A stretch of DNA of 64,000 nt from [Flexibacter] sp. ATCC 35208 (GTDB lineage: Bacteria; Bacteroidota; Bacteroidia; Chitinophagales; Chitinophagaceae): contig NZ_MTKN01000001.1 of assembly GCF_001975825.1 (NCBI RefSeq), positions 1 to 64,000 of the forward strand, given 5' to 3'. The notes below the pieces were generated by a model. The model ran no database searches. It was not told the DNA's origin and worked only from the letters and a program-made list of their open reading frames with translations. The translations under genes were made by a program, and so were the position numbers. Every line of letters starts with the position of its first letter. Within the stretch, counting starts at the first letter, position 1. Positions 34,459 to 43,300 of this stretch are shown in pieces.

Positions 34459-35586
34459 ATGGCAGTTAGGTGTTTTTTTCTGACAATAGGTTTGATAATA
34501 TCATTTAAAACGTTTTCACAGCATAAATTTTATGTGAAAATTCGCGTTAATAATACTATTGATAAAAACAGCTTGTCATTTTTTGTAAACGATGGGCAAA
34601 GACCGGTGGCCATTCATGATTCAGAGAATAATGAAATTAAGTTGACCGGGGAATTAGCGGCCGAAGCAACCACATTGACTATAAGATATAAACAGGCAGC
34701 TACTATATTTCTTATCGGTGAACAACCGGCTTCGATATCTCTTTATTATAAAAATAACGATCTGAATTACGGTAAACCTTCAAACACACTGGCTGTTTTT
34801 GATACAATTTATAATAAGTATTACAGGGATATTTATAGATATAGATTGCCGGAATTACAATCATATCTTAATTTCTGGAAAGGGAAAGATAATGACGCCT
34901 TCAGGAATGATTCCTTATTCAATATTAATAAGCGCCTTGTTAAAAATATCAGCTTGAAAGCATTGCCGATATTGAAAAAATATTCCGATAAATATTATTC
35001 ATTCTGGTTCTTCTATAATCAGGTGACATTACCCTCCCTGAGTATCCTTATTCATGACACTGATTATGTTAGAACGTTGTATAATTTTCTACAAAAAGAC
35101 CTTGACAAGCGATTTTTGAAGACAGAAAAGGGACAGATGATTGCCAGTCAGTTACAAGGTATTCTTCACCCAGCAACTGTGATGCATGCCGCACCTGTAC
35201 TTGCTATAAAAGATATATACGGGAATAATATCAGTTTGAACACTACAAATAAATATCTGTTGCTGAACTTTTGGGCCTCCTGGTGTGGACCTTGTATTGC
35301 AGAAATTCCATTTTACCAATCATTACAAAAAGAATATCCAGCAAACAAGCTGGATATAGTGGGCATCAATATGGATCGAAATATGTCAGACTGTGCAAGA
35401 ACGATATCTGAAAAAAATATTACCTGGATACAGGTATTTGATCAGGACAGAAAAATCAGGGATAGCTATGGGATCAACACGCTGCCTACTACAGTGCTTA
35501 TTGATGACAAGGGAATTATTATTTATAAATCAGAAGGAATTGATACTTCAAATATCCGTGCGTTATTAAATAAGAAGTTGTTATGA
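34459..35586 (+). CDS. TlpA-like thiol-disulfide oxidoreductase
   Basis: 375 residues from ATG 34459, which opens a signal peptide (MAVRCFFLTIGLIISFKTFS). The first 230 residues are a DUF4369-like or unassigned N-terminal region. The C-terminal 140 residues are a thioredoxin/TlpA domain with active site WASWCGPC and the cis-Pro region GINTLPTTVLIDD. Role: periplasmic thiol-disulfide exchange. It sits between the broken C39-like gene and the GT25-like remnant and is the only intact member of that cluster. Its stop overlaps the start of the next frame by 4 bp. Confidence 0.85.
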   Translation: MAVRCFFLTIGLIISFKTFSQHKFYVKIRVNNTIDKNSLSFFVNDGQRPVAIHDSENNEIKLTGELAAEATTLTIRYKQAATIFLIGEQPASISLYYKNNDLNYGKPSNTLAVFDTIYNKYYRDIYRYRLPELQSYLNFWKGKDNDAFRNDSLFNINKRLVKNISLKALPILKKYSDKYYSFWFFYNQVTLPSLSILIHDTDYVRTLYNFLQKDLDKRFLKTEKGQMIASQLQGILHPATVMHAAPVLAIKDIYGNNISLNTTNKYLLLNFWASWCGPCIAEIPFYQSLQKEYPANKLDIVGINMDRNMSDCARTISEKNITWIQVFDQDRKIRDSYGINTLPTTVLIDDKGIIIYKSEGIDTSNIRALLNKKLL

Positions 35587-36078
35587 TACCTGTCTTTGTT
35601 ATTAATTTACCACATAGAGAGGATAAGCGACTGAATATCATCCATGAATTTTCAGATAAGAACATTTTTAAAACCAGCATTGTTGCACCTATACCACATG
35701 AAATAGGGGCGGTGAGTCTTTGGTTTACCATTCAACATATTATACAAAATCTGACACCTGATGGTGCTTTATAGAAAGATCTTTCAGAAAATACCTGATG
35801 AGCCTTCCTGGATAACCGGTCAATATACACATGATCAAATAGAACCATTTGCCGGGCTATTTTACTGGTTGGCAAAATATGGGAAGCCATATTTTTTGAA
35901 GGCTTCTATATTGTGGGATAATGTGTCTACTAAAGTGACGGGTGCCATTGATGAAAATATCACTTACTGTCTACATAGCTGGTATAGTAGGGATTACGAT
36001 ATTAATTATCGGGAGAAAGTGAGGATTGATTTTCTGTATGAGGTGGCAAAGTTTAATAAGGCCGGGTTTCTTTGCTGA
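35583..36078 (+). pseudogene. internally deleted GT25-like glycosyltransferase
   Basis: The first frame (35583-35774) encodes IPVFVINLPHREDKRLNIIH and EIGAVSLWFTIQHIIQ, the start of a GT25-like glycosyltransferase. The second (to 36078, another frame) gives LYRKIFQKIPDEPSWITGQY and a C-terminal region that would follow about 100 missing residues, including the EDD motif area. The frames meet near 35765. An internal deletion is the simplest explanation. The first frame overlaps the TlpA stop, so this was once a coupled operon. Confidence 0.65.
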
Positions 36079-36081
36079 ATG

Positions 36082-36756
36082 CTACCAAAACTTCCACCAT
36101 GGCTTTATAACCACGACAGGTTTTGGCTTTTGCTTACGACCGGCTTGTACAGATGCTGCTTTGGTTGTTTTAAAACCTGACAACTTGAACTCAAACATCT
36201 CCTCATCTTCAAAAAATTCCTTACCAGTATACCTTGCCCACATTGAGGATACGAAATTTTCTCCTACCTGGTCCTCTTCATAAGGTTCGTCGTCTCTTAA
36301 ATGATAGATCCTTCTACCATCTTTGATTTCAGATTTGGAGAGGAGTTCCTGCTCTTCCAACAAAGGTTCGCCTAGCTCAATGATGGTACCCTGTTCTGCA
36401 TTACCACATCTTACACGAATCTTTTCCCCATTTTTTACTATTGAATATCCCCAGTGATTGACTCCGCTATGTAATTGTATGGTACAGATTTCAGCAGCAG
36501 GAAATAGGATAGACAACTTTTGTTCGAATGTTGATAACTCTTTTCCGAAAGAATGGTCGGTTATCTCCCAGGAAGATATGATCAGATTTTCTTTATAAAC
36601 ACCTATGAATATCTGATGTTTTTCAGGATAGACAGCTACGTCATACGGTTCATCCTCAATCGTTTCGAATTGTTCAATACCCAGCTCCTGCAGGAGCTTT
36701 TCAGGATCTACTGTTGTGACATTGCTGATAATTATTGACGCAGCTTTCCATCCCAT
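36082..36756 (-). CDS. hypothetical soluble protein
   Basis: 224 residues, soluble, acidic in the middle and basic at the very end (RKQKPKPVVVIKPWWKFW). No motif is recognised. It lies 4 bp downstream of the small exported protein gene on the same strand, so the two are co-transcribed. It may be a Bacteroidota-specific family. Confidence 0.65.
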   Translation of the reverse strand: MGWKAASIIISNVTTVDPEKLLQELGIEQFETIEDEPYDVAVYPEKHQIFIGVYKENLIISSWEITDHSFGKELSTFEQKLSILFPAAEICTIQLHSGVNHWGYSIVKNGEKIRVRCGNAEQGTIIELGEPLLEEQELLSKSEIKDGRRIYHLRDDEPYEEDQVGENFVSSMWARYTGKEFFEDEEMFEFKLSGFKTTKAASVQAGRKQKPKPVVVIKPWWKFW

Positions 36757-36760
36757 AATA

Positions 36761-37186
36761 TTAGTTTTTAAATCCGCTGATTTTATATTGATTTCTTTCT
36801 TTTGTAACGAAGACTTTTATATAGTGTCTTTTCTTTTCGTAGTTATCTAAAAAGGAAACATTGTACAAGTTAGGAGTTTTTGGATCTTTTTCAATTTGCA
36901 ATGTTCTTACCCAATCCTTGTCAGCATCCTGTGCATTCAGATATGGATCGTAGTCCAGCTCCATTGTTTCAGTTTGTTTTTTTACCCGGGAGATGAGTTT
37001 GGCGGTACTGTATTGTTTCTGCAATTTTTCAATTTGGCGTTCTCCGGTGCTGGATTCAACAGCCGGAATGTAAGCCTTGTAAAACTTCGTTAACATGATT
37101 TTTGCACTGTCTGTCTGTGCTTTTGCAAACTGGATGAATAACAATGTATTCAGGATAAAAAGATACAGGATTTTTTTTGGTTTCAT
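36761..37186 (-). CDS. small exported protein (DUF3828-like)
   Basis: 141 residues from ATG 37186, the start of a signal peptide (MKPKKILYLFILNTLLFIQF AKA). The mature part (KIMLTKFYKAYIPAVES ... LDYDPYLNAQDADKDWVRTL ... YNVSFLDNYEKKRHYIKVFV) has the outline of the DUF3828 family of small periplasmic proteins as I recall it. It is the first gene of a two-gene operon. Confidence 0.7.
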   Translation of the reverse strand: MKPKKILYLFILNTLLFIQFAKAQTDSAKIMLTKFYKAYIPAVESSTGERQIEKLQKQYSTAKLISRVKKQTETMELDYDPYLNAQDADKDWVRTLQIEKDPKTPNLYNVSFLDNYEKKRHYIKVFVTKERNQYKISGFKN

Positions 37187-37374
37187 GGTATAAATGTAAA
37201 TAATTGACAATTACAGATCAGTATTTTACATGAATGTATTGTTAATTATTAAAATGTATATTCTGTACATGTTGAAAATTACAATGAATACCCGGATCAG
37301 TGATAAATAATTATAGTTTTTATTAGTCTTGTTGTGAAAAAATCACCATATTGCATATTAAAATCCAGATTACT

Positions 37375-38739
37375 ATGTTAATTAGGTTTTCTGTAGAGAA
37401 TTTTTCGTCATTTAATGAACGGCAGGTAATTTCCTTTCTTCCTGGAAAAGGAGTCTTAAAACCCGAACATAAGACAAAGCCTGTAAAAGGAGTATCGTTA
37501 CTTAAAACTGCCTTGGTTTTTGGTGCAAATGCATCTGGAAAATCAAACCTCGTTAGAGCAATAGAATTTGGCCGTAGATTGGTCCTGGCAGGTACAAGAT
37601 CAGATGCAATGATTGGGTATAAAAAATTCAGGTTAGATGCCAGTGCTACTAATAGGAATTCCCGTATTGAATATGAAATTCAGCATAAAGGGAAAAATTA
37701 TGCTTATGGTTTCGTATTCAATAATACTGAAATAGTGGAGGAATGGTTGTATGAAGTGAAAAAGAGTGGTGATATAAAGCTTTTTGAAAGAAACTGCAAT
37801 GAATTCGATTTAGAATATTTCCTGAAGAAAAACCCTAAAGAAGATCATCAGCAGTTTTTGCGTTTTACTGCCAGAGCTACACCTGTAAATCAACTTTTTC
37901 TTACTGAAATCAGAACAAGAAGAGTCAAAGAGAATGTAAAGGATATTGAGGATCTGTTGAACGTAAATGATTGGTTCCTTAATTCTTTGAAGGTAATATT
38001 TCCTGACGATAAGTATAATGAAGGATTGAAATTTGAACTGGAAGACAATGAAAAGTTGTTGACTATTTTTCAGGAGTTTTTAAATTATTTTGATACTGGG
38101 ATCAGTGGTGTATGTTTAGAGCGCGTTGAAATGGAAAGCTTGGATTTACCTTCTAAAGTTGTAAGCAGTATTCTTGATCAGCTCCATAGTAAAGAATCAG
38201 AATCAGCAGTAGCTGTTATCTCTCATTCGAGAAATACGTTTTTTATTAGCAAACAAAATAATGAAATTTCCTTTAAGAAATTCATGACTAAACATAAGAT
38301 CAAAGATCAGGACAATGAAGAATTCTTTGATCCTGGTGATGAATCTGATGGCACAAATCGTATCATGGATTTTATTCCATTAATTATGGATTTGCTAAAA
38401 GGAGATAACGTTTTTGTTGTTGATGAAATGGAAAGGAGCTTACATCCAAATTTGATGTACGATATTATAGACCTTTTTATTGACAAAGGCCGGGAAGTGA
38501 ATAGCCAACTTATTATTGCAACACATGAATCATCCTTGTTGACACAGAAATTATTACGTAAGGATGAATTATGGTTTGTGGTAAAAGACAAAGATGGAGC
38601 GACCAGACTTCATTCATTGGAAGAATATACAATTCGTTTTGATAAGGAGATTAGAAAAGATTATTTATTGGGCCGATACAAAGGCGTACCAAGGATTGGG
38701 AATAGGCGGAAGTTGACTATATTGCCTAATCAACCTTGA
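37375..38739 (+). CDS. AAA-family ATPase of an RloA/AbiLi-type pair
   Basis: 454 residues from ATG 37375 (MLIRFSVENFSSFNERQVIS), the usual start of ABC/OLD-type AAA_15/21 ATPases. Walker A GANASGKS is at 50-57. Walker B VFVVDEMERSLHPNL is at about 346-360, followed by a His-containing switch-like ATHESSLL. The downstream RloB gene starts 6 bp away. Such ATPase + RloB pairs occur in restriction-linked and AbiL abortive-infection loci, so an antiphage role is likely though not shown. Confidence 0.82.
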   Translation: MLIRFSVENFSSFNERQVISFLPGKGVLKPEHKTKPVKGVSLLKTALVFGANASGKSNLVRAIEFGRRLVLAGTRSDAMIGYKKFRLDASATNRNSRIEYEIQHKGKNYAYGFVFNNTEIVEEWLYEVKKSGDIKLFERNCNEFDLEYFLKKNPKEDHQQFLRFTARATPVNQLFLTEIRTRRVKENVKDIEDLLNVNDWFLNSLKVIFPDDKYNEGLKFELEDNEKLLTIFQEFLNYFDTGISGVCLERVEMESLDLPSKVVSSILDQLHSKESESAVAVISHSRNTFFISKQNNEISFKKFMTKHKIKDQDNEEFFDPGDESDGTNRIMDFIPLIMDLLKGDNVFVVDEMERSLHPNLMYDIIDLFIDKGREVNSQLIIATHESSLLTQKLLRKDELWFVVKDKDGATRLHSLEEYTIRFDKEIRKDYLLGRYKGVPRIGNRRKLTILPNQP

Positions 38740-38745
38740 TATTTT

Positions 38746-39405
38746 ATGGGAAGAGAACGTCAGGAGTTATTTCGGGAAAGTAATACAAAAGATAAAGAGA
38801 GAATAATTGTACTTGCATTTGAAGGTAACGATACTGAAGAAATTTATTTTTCTGCCTTAAAAGATTGCATGTACTTCAACGATGAATTAATTTATCTGCA
38901 TATTTTAAAACGGCCTAAGACCGATACTAACAGTGCTCCCAAACATGTTTTTGCAAAGCTTAAAAGTGAGGCTAAAGATAAATATAATTTTGGTGTACAG
39001 GATGAACTGTGGATGATTATTGATACTGACAGATGGAAGAATCTGCGGGAAATTGTTAATCAATGTAAGACAGCGGGTGGAATGTATGTGGCAATAAGTA
39101 ATCCTTGTTTTGAAATCTGGTTACTGATGCATGTATCAGATTTTAGTCGTTTTTCTGAAGAAGAAAAGTTGGCGATCTTAAAGAATAAAAAACAAGGTAA
39201 CAGACGACATTTGGAAAAATTGCTTGTTGGAGCATTGGGATCATTTAATAAATCGAACTTTGAAACTGATTTGTTGCTACCCAATATACATAAAGCAATT
39301 TTTCAGGGTAAAGTACTTGATTCAGCACTTGAAGAAATACCTGGTGGTATAGGATCTCATGTTTATAAAGTAGTCGAAAAGTTGATTATCCAACCTACGA
39401 ATTAA
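38746..39405 (+). CDS. RloB/AbiLii-family protein
   Basis: 219 residues matching the RloB family: VLAFEGNDTEEIYFSALKDC near the start, WMIIDTDRWKN at about 88-98, and SNPCFEIWLLMHVSDFS at about 116-132. The acidic EGxxTE and DTD motifs look like a TOPRIM-type metal site, so it may be the nuclease effector of the pair. It is the second gene of a two-gene transcript ending in a hairpin. Confidence 0.85.
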   Translation: MGRERQELFRESNTKDKERIIVLAFEGNDTEEIYFSALKDCMYFNDELIYLHILKRPKTDTNSAPKHVFAKLKSEAKDKYNFGVQDELWMIIDTDRWKNLREIVNQCKTAGGMYVAISNPCFEIWLLMHVSDFSRFSEEEKLAILKNKKQGNRRHLEKLLVGALGSFNKSNFETDLLLPNIHKAIFQGKVLDSALEEIPGGIGSHVYKVVEKLIIQPTN

Positions 39406-39412
39406 TATAAAT

Positions 39413-39446
39413 ATAAACGGCGCTTATTATTTTAAGCGCCGTTTAT
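39413..39446. terminator. terminator hairpin between convergent genes
   Basis: A perfect 14-bp stem ATAAACGGCGCTTA / TAAGCGCCGTTTAT with a TTATTT loop lies between the RloB gene and the convergent alkaline phosphatase gene. T-rich sequence flanks it. Confidence 0.85.
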
Positions 39447-39480
39447 ATTTACAATTTTATTATTAAACGATCTGGTCCTT

Positions 39481-41442
39481 TTATTTCAACAGATCAATGA
39501 TCTTTTTAAAGATTTCCGTATTCTCATACACCCCTCTGAATAACAATGAATTAGGGCCATAAGCAAATACCGGTACCATCACCGCAGTATGGTCATTGGT
39601 ACTGAAATGACCGTCAGCCTGACCTTTGGAGATGTTGCCATCTAACAGGGATAACCCCCCGGTTTCATGATCGGCAGTAACGATCACTAAGGTATGACCA
39701 TCTTCATCTGCGAATTTCATGGCTTCGCCAATGGCCTTGTCAAAGTCCATCATTTCTGTGATGACATAAGGGAGTTTGTTGGCATGACCACCATAATCTA
39801 TCTGCGCTCCTTCGGCCATGATAAAGAAGCCTTTTTTATTGGTGTTTAAGGTGTGGATGGTTTTGGTGAGTGCTTTAGAAAGAAATTCTCCACGACCATT
39901 CTGCATGGAGAGCTCTGCCTGGGTAGTCAGGTTGATATATTTTGAAGATTGTATAGTGTCGAGGTCTTCTAATTTAGTCGTGAAGGTGTAGCCTTTCTCT
40001 TTTAATAATGCAGGCATATCCAATTTGTCCCCACGTGCATTGAAGTGACGGGGAGCGCCACCGATCAGGACGGAGACAGGACTGTTGAGGAAGTCTTTAG
40101 CAATAGCGTCTTCGTAACTTCTGTCCTGTGCATGGCCATAGAAGGCAGCAGGAGTCGCATCGGTGATGTCACCGGCGCTGATGATGCCTGATACATAACC
40201 TTTAGGTGCAATGATGTCAGGGATGGCAGGGATCGCAACACCGGTGGCATCTACACCAACGTAGCGGTTATTGGTTTTTTTGCCTGATGCCATGGCGGTG
40301 CCGCCGGCAGCAGAGTCGGTGATATAGCTGTCGGATGAGTAGGTTTTTGAAAAGCCGATGTTCAGCATTTCAAGAAGGTTCAGTTGGCCACGGTTGCCAG
40401 TGAAGCCGGAGTATATCTGAGTGAGACCCATACCATCGCCGATGAGGAGGATGACTTTATTGATGGTAATGAGACTGTCGTTGTTGATGTATTTTGCTTT
40501 GTAGACTTCGTGAGGTGCCATGGTCGCATTGTATTCAATGTTTGCACGGTTAGAGAGGAAGTCGGCAATCGCTTCTACTTTGTCAGTGTTGATATAGTTG
40601 ACACCCAGGTTCATGAAAGTCTTCCAGGTGTTTGGGTTGTCAGGAGTATCCCAGAAGCGTACTTTTTTACCAAGGGTGTGTACGCTGTCTATCCATTGTT
40701 GGATGCGGTCATGTTCAGGTTTGATGATGATGCCTTTGCCATTCCATTGGGTAAAGTTTTTCAGATCAGTGCTGTACATGGGAATGCGTTTGGCAGCGTC
40801 GGCGGGATAGCTGCCTTCGCGCTTGCCGTCGAATAAGATATAGGAGGGGTAGGTGTGCCAGAGTTTGGGATCGGGTTGGTTACCGCTGATCACGATCTGG
40901 ATGGTGGGGTTGTTGGTGATGGTGGGGTATTTAGAAAGGATCTTTATGAGAGCTGCCATGGTGGCAATGCTGTCGGTTTTGAAGTCGATCAGGAGTTGGA
41001 GGGTGTCTTGGGAATTTGGGTAGGCGGTGCCGTTGTTTTTTTTGATGTTGTTTTTTAATGGGATGAGATAGAGGGATTCGAGGGTACGGTCAGGGTTGAG
41101 TTCTTTGGTTTCGTGAGCGACCCATAAAGAGTTGTTTTGGGTGTAGACGTCGGCTTCGATGCTACCGAAGTGGCGGGTGTAGGCGGAGAGGAAGGGGATG
41201 GGTTGTTCGTAGTCGTTGTGGGAGTGGGCGTTGATGGGGGTGTAGGTTGGAGGGTAGGAGTGTGTTTGTGCTGGAGTTTGTGTTTGAGGCTGGGGATGGG
41301 CCTGGATTTTTGTTTGAGCCAGAGATTGGGGCTGAGTTTGGACCTTGGTTTGGGCTTGAGTTTGTGTTTGAGCCTGGGTATATATTTGGGCCTGGGCTTG
41401 GAAGGTGGCGAATAATAGAGAGGATAAAAGTAATTTTTTCAT
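39481..41442 (-). CDS. PLC-like domain fused to alkaline phosphatase
   Basis: 653 residues. A signal peptide (MKKLLLSSLLFATFQAQAQI) leads into a Gln/Thr/Pro-rich repeat to about residue 68. A PLC-like phosphodiesterase domain follows at about 70-300 (NAHSHNDYEQPIPFLSAYTR, SIEADVY, LLIDFKTD). An alkaline phosphatase domain covers about 325-650 (VILLIGDGMGLTQIY; nucleophile Ser in DSAAGGTAMASG; VTADHETGG). Alkaline phosphatases are usually 400-500 residues; the fused N-terminal domain suggests sequential attack on a phosphodiester substrate. It lies downstream of SusD and after a terminator-like hairpin. Confidence 0.88.
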   Translation of the reverse strand: MKKLLLSSLLFATFQAQAQIYTQAQTQTQAQTKVQTQPQSLAQTKIQAHPQPQTQTPAQTHSYPPTYTPINAHSHNDYEQPIPFLSAYTRHFGSIEADVYTQNNSLWVAHETKELNPDRTLESLYLIPLKNNIKKNNGTAYPNSQDTLQLLIDFKTDSIATMAALIKILSKYPTITNNPTIQIVISGNQPDPKLWHTYPSYILFDGKREGSYPADAAKRIPMYSTDLKNFTQWNGKGIIIKPEHDRIQQWIDSVHTLGKKVRFWDTPDNPNTWKTFMNLGVNYINTDKVEAIADFLSNRANIEYNATMAPHEVYKAKYINNDSLITINKVILLIGDGMGLTQIYSGFTGNRGQLNLLEMLNIGFSKTYSSDSYITDSAAGGTAMASGKKTNNRYVGVDATGVAIPAIPDIIAPKGYVSGIISAGDITDATPAAFYGHAQDRSYEDAIAKDFLNSPVSVLIGGAPRHFNARGDKLDMPALLKEKGYTFTTKLEDLDTIQSSKYINLTTQAELSMQNGRGEFLSKALTKTIHTLNTNKKGFFIMAEGAQIDYGGHANKLPYVITEMMDFDKAIGEAMKFADEDGHTLVIVTADHETGGLSLLDGNISKGQADGHFSTNDHTAVMVPVFAYGPNSLLFRGVYENTEIFKKIIDLLK

Positions 41443-41464
41443 GGTTTATTGAAGTTTGATTAAT

Positions 41465-41519
41465 TCCCGCCCTCCCAATCCTGGTAGGCCCAAAAGGGCC
41501 AGGGAAAGGGAGGACGGGA
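41465..41519 (-). terminator. terminator after the SusD gene
   Basis: Outer stem TCCCGCCCTCCC / GGGAGGACGGGA with one wobble encloses an inner GGCCC-AAAA-GGGCC hairpin, between the SusD stop and the phosphatase start. Confidence 0.7.
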
Positions 41520-41535
41520 TTATTATATAAATGAT

Positions 41536-43038
41536 TTATTCCCATCCGGCATTCTGGGTCACAACACCATTACTGCTCGTTACCTCTGTTCTTGGCACCG
41601 GCCATACATTATGTACAGCTGGATTGAAGGTACGTGCAGGCCATACTATTGCACCAGAATACCCGTGCAATGGCTGTGCATAAGTGGCTTGTGCATCACC
41701 CCATCTTACCAGATCGAAGTGACGGTTTGCCCATTCACCAGCCAGTTCTGAACGACGTTGTTTTTTCAACTCAGTCATTGTCGCATTCGTTACACTTGCC
41801 AGACCAGCACGGTTACGGATCTTATTGATTTCAACATCTGCATTCTTACCCTGCATCAGTTCTGCTTCTGCCTTGATCAGCAACACTTCTGCATAACGGA
41901 TCAGTGGCAGGTTCAGGTCAGTCGTCGGGTGATCGCCATTCGGGCTCACATGTGCCTGATTGGCATAGGAGAACGGCTCCATATACTTGCGGAACTGATA
42001 GCCAGACAAACTGTTGGTAGAAGCATACGTCTTAGCCGTACCAAAGTAAGTAAAGTTATCTCCTGGTTTCAGGATAGTCGCTTCCCTGCGCAGGTCACCA
42101 CTTTCGTAAGAGTCATACAACTCTTTGGTTGGCATATAATAGCCCCAGCCATTGTATTCACCCCAACCTTTGTTTTCCAGCATCACACCTGGCAGAATGC
42201 TACCCCAGCCACTTGGTGACTGTGAATTCGAATATACAGACCAAATATATTCACTGGTCCAGTTATTAGCAATAGTAAATACATCAGCGAAATTTGCCAG
42301 CAATGCATGCTTGCCACTGTTGATGACAGAGTCAGCATATTTTTCTGCATTTGCATAGTCCTTTTTGTAGAGGTACATTTTGCTCATGAATGCCCAGGCT
42401 GCGGTTTTGTGAGGACGGCCATACTGATCAGTCGTGTAAGTGTCGAAGTATGGGAGGTGGTTCGCCGCCTTTTGCAGTTCGCTGGCTACGTAGTCATATA
42501 CTACATCTACATTTGCAGCACGTGGAATAGGTGCATCGCCTACAGTGCTGTCACGGTTTATAATAGGTACACCTGCGCGGGCATCACCATATGTGTAAGC
42601 CAGTTCAAAGTACATGAGACCACTGAAGAAATATGCTTCACCGAGGATACGGTTTTTCAGGGTTTCGTCCATATCGATAGCAGGAACGTGCTTGATGATA
42701 TCGTTCGCACGTTTGATTACGATATAACGCATCTTCCACTGTGATTCGGTGTATGAACCGCCGATAAAGCTGCTGTTGAAGTTCTTGATGTTATCACCTT
42801 CCGCTTTTACACGACCGGTTATCATGTCGTCACTGGCGTTGATAAACCACCAGTAGCCACGACCATAAAAGTTTTCATCGTCAAACTCGGAGTACAGGGC
42901 ATTGGCACCAGCGACAGCATCGTCTGATGTTGTCCAGAAGTTACCACTGGTAGGGGTACCTGCCGGCGTGATCTCCAGCTTCTTGTTACAAGCAGCCAGG
43001 AGGAGGATGGATAATGATAAAGATATAAGACGTTTCAT
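41536..43038 (-). CDS. susD-like: SusD/RagB-family outer-membrane lipoprotein
   Basis: 500 residues. Lipoprotein signal (SILLLAACNKK, with Cys near residue 17). Typical SusD features: NFWTTSDDAVAGANALYSEF, an alpha-helical TPR scaffold, and a C-terminal LIRYAEVLLIKAEAELMQGK ... INKIRNRAGL followed by ELAGEWANRHFDLVRWGDA. It caps the SusC barrel and delivers the ligand. It is paired with the upstream SusC gene, separated by a 230-bp repeat region. The ligand is not predictable; the linked PLC/phosphatase could hint at a phosphorylated or lipid-linked substrate. Confidence 0.93.
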   Translation of the reverse strand: MKRLISLSLSILLLAACNKKLEITPAGTPTSGNFWTTSDDAVAGANALYSEFDDENFYGRGYWWFINASDDMITGRVKAEGDNIKNFNSSFIGGSYTESQWKMRYIVIKRANDIIKHVPAIDMDETLKNRILGEAYFFSGLMYFELAYTYGDARAGVPIINRDSTVGDAPIPRAANVDVVYDYVASELQKAANHLPYFDTYTTDQYGRPHKTAAWAFMSKMYLYKKDYANAEKYADSVINSGKHALLANFADVFTIANNWTSEYIWSVYSNSQSPSGWGSILPGVMLENKGWGEYNGWGYYMPTKELYDSYESGDLRREATILKPGDNFTYFGTAKTYASTNSLSGYQFRKYMEPFSYANQAHVSPNGDHPTTDLNLPLIRYAEVLLIKAEAELMQGKNADVEINKIRNRAGLASVTNATMTELKKQRRSELAGEWANRHFDLVRWGDAQATYAQPLHGYSGAIVWPARTFNPAVHNVWPVPRTEVTSSNGVVTQNAGWE

Positions 43039-43050
43039 TATTGTAGTATT

Positions 43051-43300
43051 AATTACCTTGATTAGAAGTTTACTTTAAAGCTTCCTGTTTAGTATTCATT
43101 ACTTCGGCTAGAAGGTTACAATTAAGCTCAGTGTGAATCTTCCTGTTTAGTATTCATTACCTTGATCAGAAGTTTACATTTAAGCTTCCTGTTTAGTATC
43201 CATTACCTGACGAGAAGTTACCATTCAAGCTCAGTATGAATCTTCCAGCTTAGTATTCATTCCCTCTATTAGAAGTTTACATTTAAGCCCAGTAAGAAGC
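43051..43300 (-). repeat. degenerate tandem repeat of the SusC gene 3' end
   Basis: The DNA encoding the SusC C-terminus and stop (TTAGAAGTTTACATTTAAGC on the + strand) recurs four times in the SusC-SusD gap. AGAAG marks lie at 43271 (gene), 43213, 43168, 43110 and 43064, with spacings of 58, 45, 58 and 46. The alternation implies that a two-part unit of about 103 bp was duplicated. The intergenic gap holds nothing else. Confidence 0.8.
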
